From NCBI RefSeq assembly GCF_025758695.1, contig NZ_JANJQP010000002.1:434001-498000 (forward strand): a DNA stretch of 64,000 bases, given 5' to 3'. Below the pieces are notes generated by a model that saw only the letters and a program-made list of their open reading frames with translations, was not told the DNA's origin and did not search any database. Below are positions 17,890 to 26,444 of this stretch, piece after piece. The stretch is from Oenococcus kitaharae (GTDB taxonomy: Bacteria; Bacillota; Bacilli; Lactobacillales; Lactobacillaceae). How positions within the stretch are numbered: position 1 is the first letter of the stretch; each line of letters opens with the position of its first letter. Both the position numbers and the translations under genes were made by a program.

Positions 17890-19406
17890 AAAATAAGCTA
17901 TGGACATTTATAGCCGGCTTAATTCTGCTGCTTCCGCTGACACTTTCATCTTTCGTTGCTTCAACCCAGGCTTTTGCAGCCGACACAAGTACAGTTAATG
18001 TGACACTGCACAAGCGGGTTTTCGATGAAGGACAATTACCGGCTGATAAACAAAATACCGGTGAAGTTACAACGGATTTTGGCGGCATGCCGCTCGCAGG
18101 CGTTACTTTTACAGCCTACGATGTTACCGATCAATATCTGACATTCCGTGGGTCTGGCGATACAGCCCAGCAGGCCATCGCTAAAATTCAGGAAGCTTCG
18201 ACGGATGGTGCGCCGGCATATGCAACAATGCTCTCCAGCGGTGTTACCACAGCACCTGACGGCACCTACACGTTTATGAATCTCGCTTTAAAAGATGGCA
18301 ATAAGGATAAAGTTTATCTTTTCCTTGAAACTGATTCACCAACGAACGTGACTGCCAAAGCCGCACCAATCGTATTGGCTATGCCAATCTACGCTAACGG
18401 TTCTGACACACAGATTAATACCAATATTCATGTTTATCCAAAAAATGAAAAGGCAGATCCGATCGTTAAGGATTTGACTGATCAAAGCAAACTGGATTTG
18501 ACTGTGACTCTGCCTGATGGCAGCAAGATTTTCAACGCTGCTTACGGCCAGACCTTCGGTTATACAATCCAGGTCGCTGTTCCCTGGAACATCAAGGACA
18601 AAGATACCTTTACTGTTGTTGATACACCTGATCTTGGTATCGATATTAATACAGCCTCAGTTGCTGTTGCAGGCTTGGTCAAGGGCACTGATTATACAGT
18701 TGTTGCTAATCAGCCAGCCGGCAAAGGCTTGGGCTACAAGATTACCTTTGATACAAGCAGTGCAGCTGTTCGTGCGCAGGCTGGTAAGAAATTAATGATT
18801 ACTTATCAGGCAGTTCTGACTAACGCCGCAACACCCGATACCGGATTGAACAACACTGCTTCTCTGGCTATCGGAAATGGGACAGACTTGACAACAACTG
18901 ATACACCGGGACCGGTTATCTATACTGGCGGTGCTAAGTTCATCAAGGAAGACAAGCAAAGTGCCGCTAAATTAGCTGGTGCTGAATTCAAGCTTGTGAG
19001 AGTTAATGCCAGTGGCGACATCGTTGCCTACGCAACACAAGCTGCTGACGGCAGCTACACTTGGAATGCCGCAGCAGCAGGCGCAACTGTTTATACCTCT
19101 GATGCCGCAGGCATGCTGAGCCTGAAGGGCCTTGCCTACTCTGCTAAGCTGGCAGCCGGCGAAAGCTATGCGCTGTTGGAAACAAAAGCACCTACAGGTT
19201 ATGCGCTTTTGACCGCTCCTGTTAAGTTCACTGTGACTCAGGGCAGCTATGGTGACAGAAACACAATCACGATTGTCAATATTCAAAAGGGTATACTGCC
19301 TGCTACCGGCGGTTCGGGAATTGTGATCTTCCTGGTCATCGGTTCGATTTTGATGGCAAGTGCCTATCTCTGGAACAAGAAGCGTCAAGACCAAACAGAA
19401 ATCTAA
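17886..19406 (+). CDS. Major (backbone) pilin, LPATG-anchored
   Basis: 506 residues: signal peptide (cleavage near AFA-ADT), pilin lysine motif in HVYPKNEK (about residue 183), a D2-type isopeptide domain (TFGYTIQVAVPWNIKDKD), a C-terminal CnaB domain with E-box SYALLETKAPTGYALL, and the sorting signal LPATGG. The YPKN lysine is the residue that class C sortases join to the threonine of the next subunit's LPXTG. This identifies it as the fibre backbone. A 76-base gap separates it from the first sortase gene. Confidence 0.92.
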   Translation: MKNKLWTFIAGLILLLPLTLSSFVASTQAFAADTSTVNVTLHKRVFDEGQLPADKQNTGEVTTDFGGMPLAGVTFTAYDVTDQYLTFRGSGDTAQQAIAKIQEASTDGAPAYATMLSSGVTTAPDGTYTFMNLALKDGNKDKVYLFLETDSPTNVTAKAAPIVLAMPIYANGSDTQINTNIHVYPKNEKADPIVKDLTDQSKLDLTVTLPDGSKIFNAAYGQTFGYTIQVAVPWNIKDKDTFTVVDTPDLGIDINTASVAVAGLVKGTDYTVVANQPAGKGLGYKITFDTSSAAVRAQAGKKLMITYQAVLTNAATPDTGLNNTASLAIGNGTDLTTTDTPGPVIYTGGAKFIKEDKQSAAKLAGAEFKLVRVNASGDIVAYATQAADGSYTWNAAAAGATVYTSDAAGMLSLKGLAYSAKLAAGESYALLETKAPTGYALLTAPVKFTVTQGSYGDRNTITIVNIQKGILPATGGSGIVIFLVIGSILMASAYLWNKKRQDQTEI

Positions 19407-19482
19407 TTTCAAAAGTTGTTTAAAACTTCGGATGCCGTTTCTCTAGGTCCGGAGTTTTTCTTAGCTGGAAAGCGGAGCAGGA

Positions 19483-20370
19483 ATGATGAAAAAACATCGT
19501 CCGGAAACTTTCAACGTCTTGTTAAAACTGTTCATTGCTTTGATGTTTTTGATCGGATTTCTCGTCTTCTTCTATCCTTTTGCCGCCGACAGTGTGATTA
19601 ATTTCGCCTACCAAGGGCAGATCAAAAAGGTTGCTCAGGAAAATTCACGTAACGCCGATCGCCAGGCCGCTAAAATCACACGCCTGCAAAAAGAAAACCG
19701 CCAGAAGAGTCTTGAAAATCAACAGATCGGGATTTCGCCGATTAAAGATATTCTTGGTCGGGCTGTCAAGCGCGTGCCCAATAAAAGCCGCCAATATTAT
19801 TATCAGCATTCACTGGGTAGTATCTTTATTCCAAAAATATCGCTCAGCCTGCCGATTTTTGATAAGACAAACGACACCCTGCTGGAAAAAGGGATTACGT
19901 TACTTGATGGCAGTTCCTATCCGACGGGTGGATCAAGTACCCATGCTGTCTTGCTCGGACACAATGGCCTGCCTGACCAGCAGTTGTTTACGCATATCGA
20001 CCGCCTGAAAAAAGGGGATAAATTTTTCCTGAAGATTCTTGGGAAAAGATTGGCTTATCAGGTGTTTGACATCAAAGTCGTGCGGCCCGACGATTTAAAA
20101 GATGTTCAGATCAAACAGGATCAGGACCTTGTCACGCTTGTCACCTGCACACCCTATATGATTAATACCCATCGTCTGTTAGTGACGGGCCGGCATGTTG
20201 GATTGGATAAGCGTCAATTTGACCGGGCACAGAAAAAAACAGTCAGCACTCAGACGACCTATCTGACCTTTTATCTCTCACTGATTGCGGCAGCCTTATT
20301 ATTATTTATCTACTTTGTCTACTGGCAGATTCGCCGCTTTTATCGCGATAAAGCAAAGGAGCAGCCATGA
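19483..20370 (+). CDS. Class C sortase (pilin polymerase) 1
   Basis: 295 residues with an N-terminal membrane helix (about 15-38), the sortase barrel and a C-terminal membrane helix (about 260-282). The catalytic histidine is in VLLGHNGLP, the cysteine in LVTCTPY (Cys222) and the arginine in HRLLVTGRH. Class C sortases link pilin subunits through isopeptide bonds. It follows the three pilin genes and overlaps the second sortase by 4 bases. The two sortases are clear paralogues. Confidence 0.93.
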   Translation: MMKKHRPETFNVLLKLFIALMFLIGFLVFFYPFAADSVINFAYQGQIKKVAQENSRNADRQAAKITRLQKENRQKSLENQQIGISPIKDILGRAVKRVPNKSRQYYYQHSLGSIFIPKISLSLPIFDKTNDTLLEKGITLLDGSSYPTGGSSTHAVLLGHNGLPDQQLFTHIDRLKKGDKFFLKILGKRLAYQVFDIKVVRPDDLKDVQIKQDQDLVTLVTCTPYMINTHRLLVTGRHVGLDKRQFDRAQKKTVSTQTTYLTFYLSLIAAALLLFIYFVYWQIRRFYRDKAKEQP

Positions 20371-21530
20371 AAAAAGACCGTTCTTCGCGTAAAAAACACA
20401 AAAACAAGTTGTGGCTGATCCTGCTCTTTATGGCTGGTTCCTTGATTGCCCTTTATCCCTTTTACGTTGGTGCTGTGAATAATTTTATTGACCAGCAGCG
20501 CATCAGGTTGCTGGAAAAAGAGACGGCTGCTGATATTAGTAAAAAAGAAGCGGCCATGGCTAAAAAGAATGCGCAGATTACGCAATTCGGCCTGCATCCA
20601 GGCGTCGACCCCTTTTCCGGGGCTGATACCGCGCACCGTGTTGATTTGAAAAAACATTTGATCGGCAGTGTTGAAATTGCCAAGATACGCCTGCGGATTC
20701 CTCTATTTGATGAGACTAATTCAGAAATCTTAAACTACGGCGCGGGTGTTTTGCAGGGAACTTCCTTTCCACTGGGCGGACCGAACACACACTCTGTGAT
20801 CACGGGCCATCGCGGCTTGGCGCAACGGACTTTGTTTACGAATTTAAATCAGCTGAAAAAAGGCGATTTATTTATCCTGACCGTGCTGAAAAAGAAGTTA
20901 GCTTATCGGGTGGATCGGATTCGTGTCGTTAAACCGAATAATTATCGTGCTTTGCGGATCGAGCCCGGCCGTGATCTGGTGACTTTGCTGACTTGTACGC
21001 CTTATATGATCAATTCCCACCGGCTTTTGGTCACAGGCCATCGCGTGGCTTATCATCCTGCCATGGGGCAGCAGGCCAGGCAGGCGGCGACTGCCAACAA
21101 CTGGATTCAAATCTCGATTTTAGCGGCAGTTCTATTATTGGCCGCTGGTCAATTACGGTGGTTATACCGCAGTATTCATGCTTCATTGATAGCGAAAAAT
21201 CATGTTGATTTGGCACTGCGGATTTACGACCGCCGCCGCCAAGAAATGGCCGGTGTCACTGGTTATTTAATGGCCGTCAACCGTAAGAAACCTTTAAAAC
21301 GCCGCGGGCGACCAATCATGGCGCGTTCAGACCTGCGTGGGCGGATGCTGTTTGCTGATCTGCCTGGCGGTCTCTATTACCTGAAGCTGACTGAAGGGAC
21401 TGATGGGGATGGCTGCCAGGTGGGGATGCGCCATTTGGGCGACCACCAGATGCGTTTTTACCCGGATGGCAGGCAAAAGTGGCTGTTTATCAATCATGAT
21501 GGCCAGTTGGCTGTTTACTTGGATCATTAA
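20367..21530 (+). CDS. Class C sortase 2 with an unusual C-terminal extra domain
   Basis: 387 residues. Residues about 1-265 are a normal class C sortase: N-terminal helix, VITGHRGLA (His), LLTCTPY (Cys210), HRLLVTGHR (Arg), then a second membrane helix (about 247-268). An extra 110-120 residues follow, unlike sortase 1. This tail contains LALRIYDRRRQEMAGVTG and LRGRMLFADLPGGLYYLKLT, the latter resembling the end of a CnaB/prealbumin-like domain. By the positive-inside rule the tail should face the cytoplasm. The 3' end overlaps the convergent ABC-F gene by 4 bases. Confidence 0.88.
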   Translation: MKKDRSSRKKHKNKLWLILLFMAGSLIALYPFYVGAVNNFIDQQRIRLLEKETAADISKKEAAMAKKNAQITQFGLHPGVDPFSGADTAHRVDLKKHLIGSVEIAKIRLRIPLFDETNSEILNYGAGVLQGTSFPLGGPNTHSVITGHRGLAQRTLFTNLNQLKKGDLFILTVLKKKLAYRVDRIRVVKPNNYRALRIEPGRDLVTLLTCTPYMINSHRLLVTGHRVAYHPAMGQQARQAATANNWIQISILAAVLLLAAGQLRWLYRSIHASLIAKNHVDLALRIYDRRRQEMAGVTGYLMAVNRKKPLKRRGRPIMARSDLRGRMLFADLPGGLYYLKLTEGTDGDGCQVGMRHLGDHQMRFYPDGRQKWLFINHDGQLAVYLDH

Positions 21531-23059
21531 ATTTTGTTGCATGAGTTTGATTGCTGGCTTAAATCAGCAATCAAACTTGTTATTTTCCGAATGGCAATAA
21601 AATCGGGCTCGGGGTCTGACATGAGCTCGATTTTTTTCTGCTCTAAAAGCAGCAGCTGGTTGCTTTTTGACGATTTCGGCTGCACAGTTGGATTAATCAG
21701 CTCTTTTTGATGAATTTCTAATTGGCCTGCTTTAATTTGGTCAGCAAAATTTTGGTCATGGGAAACAAGAATTACACCGCCAGGATGACTATTAATGAAA
21801 TCCCGCAGGGCATCCATGGCCCTGATATCTAAAAAATTGGTCGCTTCATCCAGCAGCAATAGATTGAATCGGCCCAGCAGCACGGCCGCTAAATTTGCTT
21901 TTACGCGTTCGCCGCCGCTAAGCAGTTTCATCGGCCGGTTAAATAGAGTTTGATTAAAACCGAGGCTGCCTAATAAGTGAAGAATCACTTGATTCGTCTG
22001 CTTGGATTGCCGGCGTAAAAGAGCAAAAAGTGTCTCATCAGGAGATGCTAGAGGCAGTGTCTGCTTGAAATAGCCAATTCTAGCCGAAGAATTCCGCCAG
22101 ATTTTTGGGTCTTTGCTGCCAGCAATTGCTGTTAATAAGCTTGTTTTACCACTGCCGTTTGGTCCTCTTAGAACGAGGTGCTCGCCGAAAATCAGTTTTA
22201 AATCGATGCCGGCAATCAGCTGCTGGTGATTTCGCATTAGTGTGAAATTCGAAAGACGGAGTAAAGTTTGCCCATGTTTTTCCTTACTTGATAAATCAAC
22301 AAATTGCAGTCGGGATTCATGTGCTGGTTTTTTCAATTTTGGCATGCGCGCAATCCGTTTTTCTATAGCTTTAGCGCCGCTCTGGAGCTTCTTTTCCAAA
22401 TGATCGTGACTGCTTCTGCTGACCGCTTTCTTGTCAGATTGCGACAACTTGCCGCGATTGCCTTTTTTCACGCGGTAAGCAGCTTGAGTGCGCTTAATAA
22501 CCTGAGCCTCTAGGCGGGATTTCTTCTTCTCATTAAGCGCATAAGCGACTGATTGGCGTGCTTGGGCGGCCTTTAATTGTGCTTGGTATTCCGTGTAATT
22601 GCCGCTATATTCTGTGACCTGCCCGCCGGAAAAAGCCCAAATCTTGTTTGCCAGGCTATCCAATAAAGCTCGGTCATGAGACACAATCATCAGACTGCCT
22701 GAGAATTTTTTCAAACTGCTTATCAGCCATTGCTGATTGTCTGCATCAAGGTTGCTGCTGGGTTCATCCAATAACAGGATTTCAACCGGCATTTTCAATA
22801 GCTGCAGCAGTACTTGTTTCTGTTTTTCGCCGCCGCTCTGCTGATTGAGGTCTTGGATTTGTGGCAGCATCGCCGCAGACACGTGGTAATGAATCGCTGT
22901 GTCTTTATTGAAAATTGCCTTCAATAGTGTTGTTTTACCGCTGCCATTATTGCCCACGATACCGATACGATCGCCTTTGGACATGGCCAAATGGTCAATC
23001 GAAAAAAGCACTTGGCCGGCGATTTCTTTTCGCAGCTTTGTGATCGTTAATAGTTGCAT
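21527..23059 (-). CDS. ABC-F ATPase, antibiotic-resistance (ribosome-protection) type
   Basis: 510 residues with two ABC ATPase domains and no membrane segment. Domain 1 has Walker A GNNGSGKTT (about 36-44), signature QSGGEKQKQ and ILLLDEPSSNLD. A long basic, helical interdomain linker follows (about 180-255). Domain 2 has GPNGSGKTS (about 300), LSGGERVKANLA and LLLLDEATNFLD. ABC-F proteins bind the ribosomal E site and dislodge drugs such as lincosamides, pleuromutilins or macrolides, or rescue stalled ribosomes. The attenuator leader with a tiny upstream ORF supports a drug-induced resistance role. Which drug is unknown. Confidence 0.88.
   Translation of the reverse strand: MQLLTITKLRKEIAGQVLFSIDHLAMSKGDRIGIVGNNGSGKTTLLKAIFNKDTAIHYHVSAAMLPQIQDLNQQSGGEKQKQVLLQLLKMPVEILLLDEPSSNLDADNQQWLISSLKKFSGSLMIVSHDRALLDSLANKIWAFSGGQVTEYSGNYTEYQAQLKAAQARQSVAYALNEKKKSRLEAQVIKRTQAAYRVKKGNRGKLSQSDKKAVSRSSHDHLEKKLQSGAKAIEKRIARMPKLKKPAHESRLQFVDLSSKEKHGQTLLRLSNFTLMRNHQQLIAGIDLKLIFGEHLVLRGPNGSGKTSLLTAIAGSKDPKIWRNSSARIGYFKQTLPLASPDETLFALLRRQSKQTNQVILHLLGSLGFNQTLFNRPMKLLSGGERVKANLAAVLLGRFNLLLLDEATNFLDIRAMDALRDFINSHPGGVILVSHDQNFADQIKAGQLEIHQKELINPTVQPKSSKSNQLLLLEQKKIELMSDPEPDFIAIRKITSLIADLSQQSNSCNKI
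21545..21576. terminator. 12-bp hairpin at the convergent pilus/ABC-F junction
   Basis: Perfect inverted repeat GTTTGATTGCTG/CAGCAATCAAAC with an 8-base loop. It lies inside the last codons of the ABC-F gene and 15 bases after the sortase stop. On the plus strand it is followed by TTGTTATTTT. It could terminate the pilus transcript. Confidence 0.55.
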
Positions 23060-23109
23060 AAATTCTCCTTTTTAACATTTCGTGAATTAAAAAGTTAAAT
23101 TTGTCATAA

Positions 23110-23142
23110 TAAAAAGCCCTCTTTTCTTTCGAAATTAGGGCT
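23110..23142 (-). terminator. Attenuator terminator before the ABC-F gene
   Basis: Minus-strand stem AGCCCT...AGGGCT with an AT-rich inner stem (TTTC/GAAA), followed by TTTTTATT. It lies about 50 bases before the ABC-F start codon. Confidence 0.85.
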
Positions 23143-23234
23143 GATGCGCGTCTCTTTAAAAACTATTTTTATGCGCATGCAGCCATTGCTTTGAATTAAC
23201 AAAACATCACGTTTTGAAAATTTGAAACAAGTGC

Positions 23235-23246
23235 TTAGTTCCGCAT
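23235..23246 (-). CDS. Three-codon upstream ORF (Met-Arg-Asn) in the ABC-F leader
   Basis: ATG CGG AAC TAA on the minus strand, with GGAGG placed 7 bases upstream, a stronger ribosome site than many real genes. The promoter's extended -10 TACAAT lies at 23277-23272, so this is the first translated element of the transcript. Three-codon uORFs are known ahead of inducible ABC-F resistance genes. Confidence 0.7.
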   Translation of the reverse strand: MRN

Positions 23247-23271
23247 CTATAGCCTCCAAATAATTATTGCT

Positions 23272-23277
23272 ATTGTA
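23272..23277 (-). promoter_or_regulatory. Extended -10 of the ABC-F promoter
   Basis: Minus strand TGA-TACAAT, a TGN-extended -10. The -35 (TTGCCG at 15-base spacing) is poor, as is common with extended -10 promoters. Transcription should start near 23265. Confidence 0.6.
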
Positions 23278-23411
23278 TCACAGTAATATCACCGGCAACT
23301 TCCGGCATCAAACAGAAAAACCGCCTTCAGAAAACTCACGAATTTTTTTGATTTGTCGGCTTTTTTAAGGTACGATAACAGCAAAATCATCATGAAAGGG
23401 CCTTTCTGATC

Positions 23412-24821
23412 ATGAATTTCATCCGAGTAGCCGATAATACTTTTTTAATTAATCAAGAGGGACAGTTCGCTGCCGGCAGTTTGACGGATCTCACGCTGCA
23501 CCGGCATCAGGGCCAGGCGGAATTGGCACTGGCAAAGACAGACGATAACTACGAGACGCAAGGCGTTTTTCAGTCCGATACCTTTAAAACACCGGCTTTT
23601 TCACAGCTGTTAATGTCTTGGAATGGTCAAACACCCCAGAGCACTTATTTGGAATTGCAGGCACGCGTGAAAGTCGGCGATCAGTGGTCGGCTTGGCTTT
23701 CTTGGGGCAAATGGGGAACCACGATCGCTTCTGCCAGCGTGACCAACGATGCCGATTCTCTGGCTTTTGTCGATACAGATACGCTGATTGTCAGGCACGA
23801 TGCCCGGGCCGATCAAGTCCAAATCAGGGCCTTCTTGCATAGCGATCACACGACTTTGACGCCGACGCTGCAGCTGATTGGTTTCTCTGTTCTGACAGAT
23901 GAACAAAAACACGATCATGATAGTGGGATGCCGTTGAATAAAGACATCCCGACGCCGGCCTATGCCCAACTGGTACGGGATCCGAAGCTGGCGCCCAATA
24001 TCTGCAGCCCGACGACGATCACGATGGCGATGAACCGGATGGGCCGCAATCTTTTAGTCGAAGAGACGGCTTATCAGGATTACGATTACGTCTATCAAGG
24101 TTTTGGCAATTGGGCTTTTAACATGGCTTTGGCCGGCAGTTACGGTTTTCAGGCTTATGCCGAATTCACGACAATTGACGGCTTGAAAAAAGAAATTGCG
24201 GCTGGATATCCGGTCGGGGTCAGCGTGCAGTATACAAATGACCCCAATGATAAGACACTGCCTCATCTGGAAAACACCTATGGGCCGACTCACGGCCATT
24301 TGCTGCTGGTACGCGGTTTTCAGACGATCGACGACACAGAGTATGTCTTAGTCAACGATCCTTTTGCCGCTTCCAATCAGCAGGCAGCCAAACGCTATCG
24401 TCTGTCGCAATTTCAAAACGCCTGGTCGACACATATGGCCTATATCATTCATGAAAATAAGCCAGCTGTGATTGCTGACCGTACAAAACGACAGCAGGCT
24501 TTTTTGCGCCCGACCGATGAAAAAAATACTTTCGCTTTGTATTTGGGTCAGCACCGACTTGCTTTTCCTGCTGATTTTGCCGATGCCAGCGATCCTTTGA
24601 AAATTAAGTCCGGCAGCTTGGCTTATAGTTTGACAGCTGATCCAGAAGACCAGGATTTGGCGGGGCAGCATTTTTACTATACGCACGCGACTAAATCTGG
24701 GAATGTTTACCTAGATTTATCAGAAATCAAAAAACAGACTGCTGGCAAAAAAAGCCGATTAACCCTTTATGTGATGGCTGCGCTGGATAAAACCTATATT
24801 GCCGAAATGCCGATCATTTAA
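23412..24821 (+). CDS. C39-like cysteine peptidase family protein
   Basis: 469 residues. An N-terminal beta-rich domain (about 1-165) has repeated Trp/Gly motifs. A papain-fold C39-like domain (about 180-350) follows, with cysteine in PNICSPTT (Cys198), histidine in THGHLLLVRGF (His296) and Asn-Asp in LVNDPFA (315-316). A C-terminal domain (about 370-469) has no clear match. There is no signal peptide or membrane helix, so the protein looks cytoplasmic, unlike bacteriocin-exporter C39 domains. The substrate is unknown. The ribosome site sits inside a small palindrome GAAAGGGCCTTTC (23395-23407). It stands alone, with about 230 bases free downstream. Confidence 0.75.
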   Translation: MNFIRVADNTFLINQEGQFAAGSLTDLTLHRHQGQAELALAKTDDNYETQGVFQSDTFKTPAFSQLLMSWNGQTPQSTYLELQARVKVGDQWSAWLSWGKWGTTIASASVTNDADSLAFVDTDTLIVRHDARADQVQIRAFLHSDHTTLTPTLQLIGFSVLTDEQKHDHDSGMPLNKDIPTPAYAQLVRDPKLAPNICSPTTITMAMNRMGRNLLVEETAYQDYDYVYQGFGNWAFNMALAGSYGFQAYAEFTTIDGLKKEIAAGYPVGVSVQYTNDPNDKTLPHLENTYGPTHGHLLLVRGFQTIDDTEYVLVNDPFAASNQQAAKRYRLSQFQNAWSTHMAYIIHENKPAVIADRTKRQQAFLRPTDEKNTFALYLGQHRLAFPADFADASDPLKIKSGSLAYSLTADPEDQDLAGQHFYYTHATKSGNVYLDLSEIKKQTAGKKSRLTLYVMAALDKTYIAEMPII

Positions 24822-25052
24822 GGCTTTTCCGCCCTTTTATTGTGCTTTTTCCGACTGAAATTCATCCGTCTTGCTGAAAAATTAGTAAAAAAAGGGTAAT
24901 CTTTTCTTAAGAGAGTTTTCATTGTGCAACATGTTTGCGGGAATCAGGGTTGGTATTTTCTTGCCAGTCTTGAAGTTATTTAAGATCTTTTTCCTTTTTT
25001 ATTTGGCGTCATGAACAAATTCCGTTAGGAGGCGGTTATTTTCTTTAATAAA

Positions 25053-26444
25053 ATGTCGAAAAATTCAATTAGCAACGGCTTTTTGCGATACAGCAGCTAT
25101 GTGATTGCACTGGGCGGTTTTCTGTTCGGTTATGATACTGGCGTCATTAATGGTGCTTTGGTCTTCATGAGCAAACCTGATCAGCTGAATCTAACACCGG
25201 CGCTGCAGGGAATTGTGTCGAGTTCTTTGGTTCTCGGCGCCTGCTTTGGTGCTTTGGCCAGCGGACGCGTTGCCGATAAAGTTGGCCGCCGCCGAAGCCT
25301 TCGATGGGTCGCTTTTTTATTTACTGTCTCGACGATCTTCTGTGCTTTGTCGATGAACTTTGTTTTTATGGCAGTCTTTCGATTCATCCTCGGCTTAGCC
25401 GTTGGTGCAGCATCGAGTCTGTCACCCATGTATCTAGCTGAAATCTCGCCGGAGGCTGTGCGGGCGTTCAATGTGAACAAAAATGCCATTTTTATTGTCT
25501 TGGGGCAATTAGCAGCCTTTTGTATGAATGCCCTTTTGGGAAACGTCTGGGGCAGTTGGGGCCCAATCTGGCGCATCATGATTTTACTAGCCAGCGTGCC
25601 TGCGATTGTCCTATGGATTAATTCATTTCATATCGTTAACAGCCCGCATTGGCTATTGTTGCAAAAGCAGTTTGCAAAAGCGCGGCGTGCCTTTAAAAAA
25701 CTCGGATTCGATGCAGCTGACCTGGTTCGTATCAAAGAGAGTCAGCCGGCCAAAGGGCAGGCATCTCAGGGACTGAGCTGGCGCAGTATTTTTAAAAGCC
25801 GCAGCTTGATTTATCTGCTGATTTCGGGCTCAATTGTTGCTTTGATTCAGCAGATTTCGGGGGTCAACACGGTCATGTATTACGGCACGATTCTGTTGGA
25901 ACGCAGCGGCATGGGACAAAGCGCTTCGCTGTATGCCAATATTCTGATCGGGATTGTCTCAGTGATTGCCAGCATTATTGGTACGAGCATGATCGATCGT
26001 TATGACCATCATCGAATGCTTTTGATCGGCCTGGCCGGAAACATCTTCTTTTTAGGGCTTCTGGGCTTGGTTCTGCAGCTCCATCTATTGACAGGCTGGC
26101 TTAGCAACATTGTGATTCTGCTCCTGTTAGCACTATTTTTGGCCAGTCACCAAGGTGTTGTCAGCCCTGTTACCTGGCTGATTATGTCGGAAATGTTCCC
26201 AGCCAGTGTTAAAGCGCGTTTTATGGCTTTATCAACCACGACACTTTGGATGACGAACTTTTTGATTGCTTTGATCTATCCTATCTTGATCACAGCGCTC
26301 GGCACTGCGGCAGTCTTCTTTATCTTCACGGCTGCAAACGGTGTCAGTGTGCTGCTGTCAATCTTTGTTTTGGACGGCCGCCGCGTCCACACAGCCTATA
26401 TGCAAAACGAATATGTCACACAAAAAGGAGAAAAACATGCCTGA
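25053..26444 (+). CDS. MFS sugar transporter (sugar porter family)
   Basis: 463 residues with twelve predicted membrane helices. Sugar-porter signatures are GYDTGVINGALVFM near the N-terminus, the loop GRVADKVGRRRS, and YLAEISPEAVR after helix 4; QQISGVNTVMYYG in helix 7 matches the hexose/pentose/inositol porters. It imports a sugar or polyol with protons. AGGAGG is 20 bases from the ATG, longer than usual, so an unusual start slightly upstream is possible. It overlaps the pyruvyl-transferase-like gene by 8 bases, so the two are one operon. Confidence 0.88.
   Translation: MSKNSISNGFLRYSSYVIALGGFLFGYDTGVINGALVFMSKPDQLNLTPALQGIVSSSLVLGACFGALASGRVADKVGRRRSLRWVAFLFTVSTIFCALSMNFVFMAVFRFILGLAVGAASSLSPMYLAEISPEAVRAFNVNKNAIFIVLGQLAAFCMNALLGNVWGSWGPIWRIMILLASVPAIVLWINSFHIVNSPHWLLLQKQFAKARRAFKKLGFDAADLVRIKESQPAKGQASQGLSWRSIFKSRSLIYLLISGSIVALIQQISGVNTVMYYGTILLERSGMGQSASLYANILIGIVSVIASIIGTSMIDRYDHHRMLLIGLAGNIFFLGLLGLVLQLHLLTGWLSNIVILLLLALFLASHQGVVSPVTWLIMSEMFPASVKARFMALSTTTLWMTNFLIALIYPILITALGTAAVFFIFTAANGVSVLLSIFVLDGRRVHTAYMQNEYVTQKGEKHA

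Larger units (their letters stand above)
23060..23265 (-). ncRNA. Attenuator leader of the ABC-F gene
   Basis: Minus-strand leader of about 205 bases. In order it contains a strong ribosome site with a three-codon ORF (23246-23235), a small hairpin CAAAAC/GTTTTG (23216-23200), two complementary GCGCAT/ATGCGC segments (about 23180-23171 and 23149-23144) and an intrinsic terminator (23142-23110, AGCCCT/AGGGCT then TTTTT). The gene's own ribosome site AAAAGGAG follows. Ribosome stalling on the uORF could expose an alternative fold and stop termination. Confidence 0.8.
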
